A DNA stretch of 43,973 nt from Aquidulcibacter paucihalophilus (GTDB lineage: Bacteria; Pseudomonadota; Alphaproteobacteria; Caulobacterales; Aquidulcibacteraceae): positions 1-43,973 of the forward strand of contig NZ_NCSQ01000012.1 in assembly GCF_002105465.1 (NCBI RefSeq), given 5' to 3'. The first letter of the stretch is position 1, and the number at the start of each line of letters is the position of its first letter. Both the position numbers and the translations under genes were made by a program. The notes under the pieces are model-generated. The model was not told where the DNA came from, ran no database searches, and was given only the letters and a program-made list of their open reading frames with translations. Shown here in pieces: positions 40,980-43,973 of the stretch.

Positions 40980-42505
40980 TCGATATCGTCTGGTTTAAGC
41001 GCGATTTGCGCGTCCACGACCATGCGCCTTTGCGCACTGCCCACCAAAGCGGCAATCGCGTCCTCCCGCTTTATATTGTCGAACCAGAGCTTTGGGCCCA
41101 GCCGGAGCTATCGGGCCGTCACTTTGCCTTTTTGGGTGAATGCTTGGCAGACTTGAATGAAGCGCTACAGGCGCGTGGGGCGGGTCTGGTTGTGGAGGTG
41201 GGTGCGGCGTGCGAGGTCTTTGCCCGCTTGCATGGCCTTTATGGCATATCCGCCATTCATGCGCATGAGGAAACAGGCGTGTTATGGACCTATCAGCGCG
41301 ATAAAGCGGTGCGGGCTTGGGCGAAGCGTGCCGGCGTTTCTGTGATCGAACATCGCCAGCATGGCGTGTGGCGCGGCCCCAGTACGCGCACTGGTTGGGC
41401 TAAGCGCTGGGATGCCATGATGGCAGCACCGCCCGTGGACGCACCCGACGCCCTAAACCTGCTTGACCATCAAAGTGCAGCCTTCCCCGAGGCAGAGAAC
41501 TTGGGCATTGCCCCTGATCCATGCCCACAGCGGCAAAAAGGTGGACGTCGCGAGGCCATCGGGCTCTTGAAAAGCTTTCTGACCGCGCGCGGGCGCACCT
41601 ACCGTAAGGCGATGTCTAACCCGGCAGAGGGCGCGGAAGCCTGCTCGCGCCTCTCGCCCCATTTAGCCTTTGGCACGCTGTCGATGCGGGAGGCCTATCA
41701 AGCTGCCAGTCGCGCCCAGGCCCGCCACTTGGCAACCGGGGACAAAGTCTATGCGGCTTCCCTCTCCTCCTTTTTGGCGCGCCTGCATTGGCACTGCCAC
41801 TTCATCCAAAAGCTCGAGGATGAACCGGAGATCGAGTTGCGCAATATGCACTGCGCCTATGATGGCCTGCGGCCTACGCGACCGGGAGAGGCGGACCTAG
41901 CCCAAGCGTGGATTGAGGGGCGGACGGGCTTTCCCTTTGTCGATGCCTGTATGCGGTCGCTGGCCGCGACCGGATGGCTGAACTTTCGCATGCGCGCCAT
42001 GGTCATGAGCTTTGCGAGCTACCACCTGTGGCTGGACTGGCGGCTGCCGGCAACGCTACTAGCCCGACAATTCACTGATTTTGAACCCGGCATTCATTAT
42101 AGCCAAGCGCAAATGCAATCGGGTACCACCGGCATCAACACACCGCGTATCTATAATCCCGTCAAACAATCGCTCGATCAGGACCCAGATGGCAATTTCA
42201 TACGACGTTGGGTGCCCGAGCTTGCCCATTTGCCACCGGCTTTGATCCATGAACCTTGGAAGGCAGCCGCCGAGGACCTTCCACCATCCTATCCTGCCCG
42301 CTTGGTTGACCATGTTGCGGCAGGGGCGTTTGCGCGGGCTGAAATCCACCGTGTCCGCAAAGGCGATGGCCACCGGGCACTGGCCCATGTCATCCAGGAA
42401 CAGCATGGCAGCCGCAAGTCTGGCATTAAACAAGTCAGCGAAGCCAGAGCCAAAGCGCGCAAGAAGACGACGCCCAAAAGCGATCAGATCAGCTTCGACT
42501 TTTAG
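40976..42505 (+). CDS. Deoxyribodipyrimidine photolyase/cryptochrome family protein
   Basis: This 509-residue flavoprotein has the normal photolyase order. The N-terminal alpha/beta antenna domain starts MIDIVWFKRDLRVHDHAPL with ILPLYIVEPELW-like strand; then the FAD domain: LSPHLAFGTLSMREAY, GFPFVDACMRSLAATGWLNFRMRAM, a FEPGIHYSQAQMQSG stretch in place of the common NNGGWQW, and RIYNPVKQSLDQDPDGNFIRRW. It should bind FAD and repair UV-induced pyrimidine dimers or sense blue light. The NNGGW replacement places it in a side branch rather than in classical CPD class I. Its C-terminus has a basic tail. It is co-translated with the reversed-order homologue. Confidence 0.85.
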   Translation: MIDIVWFKRDLRVHDHAPLRTAHQSGNRVLPLYIVEPELWAQPELSGRHFAFLGECLADLNEALQARGAGLVVEVGAACEVFARLHGLYGISAIHAHEETGVLWTYQRDKAVRAWAKRAGVSVIEHRQHGVWRGPSTRTGWAKRWDAMMAAPPVDAPDALNLLDHQSAAFPEAENLGIAPDPCPQRQKGGRREAIGLLKSFLTARGRTYRKAMSNPAEGAEACSRLSPHLAFGTLSMREAYQAASRAQARHLATGDKVYAASLSSFLARLHWHCHFIQKLEDEPEIELRNMHCAYDGLRPTRPGEADLAQAWIEGRTGFPFVDACMRSLAATGWLNFRMRAMVMSFASYHLWLDWRLPATLLARQFTDFEPGIHYSQAQMQSGTTGINTPRIYNPVKQSLDQDPDGNFIRRWVPELAHLPPALIHEPWKAAAEDLPPSYPARLVDHVAAGAFARAEIHRVRKGDGHRALAHVIQEQHGSRKSGIKQVSEARAKARKKTTPKSDQISFDF

Positions 42506-42509
42506 GAGC

Positions 42510-42543
42510 AAAAAAGGCGCGCCAGCCTCAAGCCAGCGCGCCC
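42510..42543 (-). terminator. Terminator of ahpD
   Basis: GGCGCGC (42516-42522) and GCGCGCC (42536-42542) form a stem that, read on the minus strand, is followed by six T residues. It lies about 25 bases past the ahpD stop, between the convergent photolyase and ahpD genes. Confidence 0.7.
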
Positions 42544-42567
42544 TTAAACAGAAGTGGAGACGTGCGC

Positions 42568-43089
42568 TTAGTGGATCGAGCGCAGAACGGCACTTGCTGC
42601 CGCGACAACCGAGGCAATGCGCAAAGCAGCTTGGATGTTGAGGGCCGGAACAGCGTGCTTCTTCAATTCCACTTCATGGCTGTCGAGGCACATGCCGCAT
42701 CCATTGATGGCCGAAACCGCGAGGCTCCACAATTCAAAGTCAACTTTCTCAACGCCTGGATTGGCGAGCACATTCATGCGCAGACCAGCCCGCAAGGTTT
42801 GATACTCGTGATTGGAGAGCAAGTGGAGTGAGCGATAATAGACATTGTTCATCGCCATGATGGCGGCCGCCGCACGCGCCGCATCCATTGCTTGAGGGGT
42901 CAAGCGCGCAGCCGCTTCGGCTTCAAACGCTTTGACGACTTGGGGCTGACCAATCGCAACCGCAGAAGCCAAAAAGGCCCCCCACTTTTGCTGGTCGGTC
43001 AAGGTTGTTTCATTGGTCAATGAACCGAGGTTCAAGCGGATGTCTTTTGCATAGTCGGGAATGAGTTCGCGCAAGTGTTCGAGCGTCAT
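42568..43089 (-). CDS. ahpD: Alkylhydroperoxidase AhpD-like protein
   Basis: AhpD reduces peroxiredoxin AhpC and has weak peroxidase activity of its own. The 173-residue product has the CMD fold with Glu119, the CxxC motif at Cys131 and Cys134 ([11 protein letters not shown]) and His138. The His found between the cysteines in Mycobacterium AhpD is Met133 here. ATG 43089 is chosen because the family's [16 protein letters not shown] opening begins there; upstream codons have no similarity. It follows ahpC on the same strand with a hairpin between them. With ahpF absent, this AhpD probably is the electron donor partner of AhpC. Confidence 0.9.
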   Translation of the reverse strand: MTLEHLRELIPDYAKDIRLNLGSLTNETTLTDQQKWGAFLASAVAIGQPQVVKAFEAEAAARLTPQAMDAARAAAAIMAMNNVYYRSLHLLSNHEYQTLRAGLRMNVLANPGVEKVDFELWSLAVSAINGCGMCLDSHEVELKKHAVPALNIQAALRIASVVAAASAVLRSIH

Positions 43090-43130
43090 GGCAACAATCC
43101 TTGGGGCAGCAAGTTGCGGGGAGGTAGATA

Positions 43131-43175
43131 CAAAAAGGGCGTCAGATGGACAGGCTAGCCCACCATCCGACGCGC
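43131..43175 (-). terminator. Hairpin/terminator between ahpC and ahpD
   Basis: Read on the minus strand, GGCGCGTCGGATGG and CCATCTGACGCC form a stem with one mismatch around about 13 bases, followed by five T residues. It lies between ahpC and ahpD on the coding strand, so it may end most ahpC transcripts and lower ahpD expression. Confidence 0.65.
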
Positions 43176-43187
43176 CGTAAAACTGAA

Positions 43188-43736
43188 TTAGAGCACTGCG
43201 CCGCCGGCTGGGCGGTTGCAGGGGCACAATTCGTCAGTTTGGAAACCGTCGAGCAAGCGCAGGATTTCGTCTGGGTTGCGACCGACGTTCAAATTATTGA
43301 CCGAAGCGTGCTGGATGACATTGTTTGGGTCGACCAAGAAGGTGGCGCGCAAAGCAACGCCAGCGTCCTTTTCACGAACGCCCAAGCCGTCAACCAAGGT
43401 GCCCTTGGTGTCAGCAAATGCATATTGCTTCATGTTGGCCAAATCTGGGTGCTCACGGCGCCAAGCCAGTTTGCAGAACTCATTGTCGGTCGAACCGCCA
43501 AGCACCACACAGTCGCGGTCGGCAAATTCGCCCACCAATTTGTCAAAACCAACGATTTCGGTTGGGCAAACGAAGGTGAAATCCTTGGGATAAAAATAGA
43601 TCAGCTTCCACTTACCTTCGAAGCTGTTCTGGTTGATTTCGAAGAAAGCGCTTTCGCCATTTTCTTCATGAGCTTTGAAGCCAGGCTTTACGCCGGTGAC
43701 GGTGAATTCTGGGAGGGTATCGCCAACAGTTAACAT
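43188..43736 (-). CDS. ahpC: Peroxiredoxin AhpC
   Basis: AhpC reduces hydrogen peroxide and organic hydroperoxides. The 182-residue product has the peroxidatic Cys57 in [20 protein letters not shown]-like strand (GGSTDNEF), the active-site Arg in [10 protein letters not shown], and resolving cysteines in [12 protein letters not shown] (Cys171 and Cys173). The C-terminal region is short and AhpD-type AhpC as in actinobacteria and alphaproteobacteria. ATG 43736 is chosen because it matches the family [11 protein letters not shown] opening; the longer frame adds an unrelated 24 residues. It leads ahpD. Regulation by OxyR is likely; a weak OxyR-like site lies upstream. Confidence 0.93.
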   Translation of the reverse strand: MLTVGDTLPEFTVTGVKPGFKAHEENGESAFFEINQNSFEGKWKLIYFYPKDFTFVCPTEIVGFDKLVGEFADRDCVVLGGSTDNEFCKLAWRREHPDLANMKQYAFADTKGTLVDGLGVREKDAGVALRATFLVDPNNVIQHASVNNLNVGRNPDEILRLLDGFQTDELCPCNRPAGGAVL

Positions 43737-43973
43737 TATTCTTCTCCAAGGCCGTTTCATCATCGCAACGGCATGAGGGCCATATAGGGGCGTTTTCAGC
43801 AAAAGCAAATCGATTAAATAACTTTTTTCAATAAATTTTATCTATACAATAAGTTCTGTGGGCAAGTCACGAAACAAGGGCAGCGAATCAAATTTCTGCC
43901 CTCTACCGCTTTTTCTTCAGGTAACCACAGGTTGTTCCCCGTCAGCACCTATGGCACAGAAATGGGGTTGTGA
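43737..43973. other. AT-rich ahpC promoter region
   Basis: No gene is seen in this 237-base end of the window. The AT-rich part at 43801-43860 is the most promoter-like stretch of the window. It contains four tetranucleotides spaced 11 apart (ATCG, AACT, ATAA, CTAT at 43809-43845) that match the OxyR pattern ATAG-N7-CTAT-N7-ATAG-N7-CTAT at 11 of 16 bases. This is suggestive only. Confidence 0.35.

Overview
The window looks like a chromosomal segment of a free-living alphaproteobacterium. The strongest pointers are GcrA and ChpT, two cell-cycle regulators essentially confined to this class, next to each other at 16.3-17.7 kb. A probable (2S)-methylsuccinyl-CoA dehydrogenase of the ethylmalonyl-CoA pathway (14.4 kb) and CtrA-, DnaA- and GANTC-like sites around gcrA/chpT/cheA agree. 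The family is uncertain; a Caulobacterales- or Hyphomonas-like lineage would fit. I see no tRNA, rRNA, CRISPR, integrase, transposase or prophage gene. Base composition and codon use look uniform, so this reads as core and near-core chromosome rather than an island.

Layout. 0-0.5 kb: non-coding, with a tandemly repeated palindromic element and a long hairpin. 0.55-3.1 kb: SMP-30-type lactonase, secreted RidA-like protein, HSD10-like dehydrogenase. 3.2-6.1 kb: two envelope-sugar glycosyltransferases (GT4, GT9) followed by infC, which appears to start with ATC. 6.2-7.5 kb: a dehydrogenase divergent from an ArsR regulator. 7.5-10.1 kb: a tight telA-xpaC-xpaC operon. 10.2-14.3 kb: a Tat-type alpha/beta hydrolase that lacks its serine nucleophile, a TolC-type outer-membrane protein and an EAL protein. 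14.4-16.1 kb: mcd.

16.3-23.4 kb is the regulatory heart: gcrA and chpT diverge from a 238-bp region, then comes a cheA-cheW-cheY-cheB-cheR operon with ATGA stop/start overlaps. CheA is a 912-residue hybrid with two CheW-like domains and a degenerate receiver domain. There are no chemoreceptor genes in the window.

23.4-31.7 kb: DmdC-like acyl-CoA dehydrogenase, a YceI-cytochrome b561-YceI operon, a small secreted NTF2-like protein, Sua5/TsaC, an aspartate-type aminotransferase, and a 2OG-Fe(II) oxygenase coupled to the ribosome-rescue hydrolase ArfB. 31.7-39.6 kb: cold-shock protein, secreted esterase, an overlapping JmjC-like oxygenase/FemAB-like acyltransferase pair, two small secreted proteins, a YciI protein divergent from an AraC regulator, and an S41 peptidase-like protein. 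39.7-43.7 kb: a two-gene photolyase operon whose first product has the domains in reversed order, then ahpC and ahpD for peroxide defence.

The most unusual items are the domain-reversed photolyase homologue overlapping a conventional photolyase, the JmjC-like/FemAB-like gene pair, the ATC start of infC, the nucleophile-less hydrolase, and the candidate CtrA/DnaA/GANTC sites linking cell-cycle and chemotaxis genes. All functional names come from reading protein motifs by eye; no database search was run.
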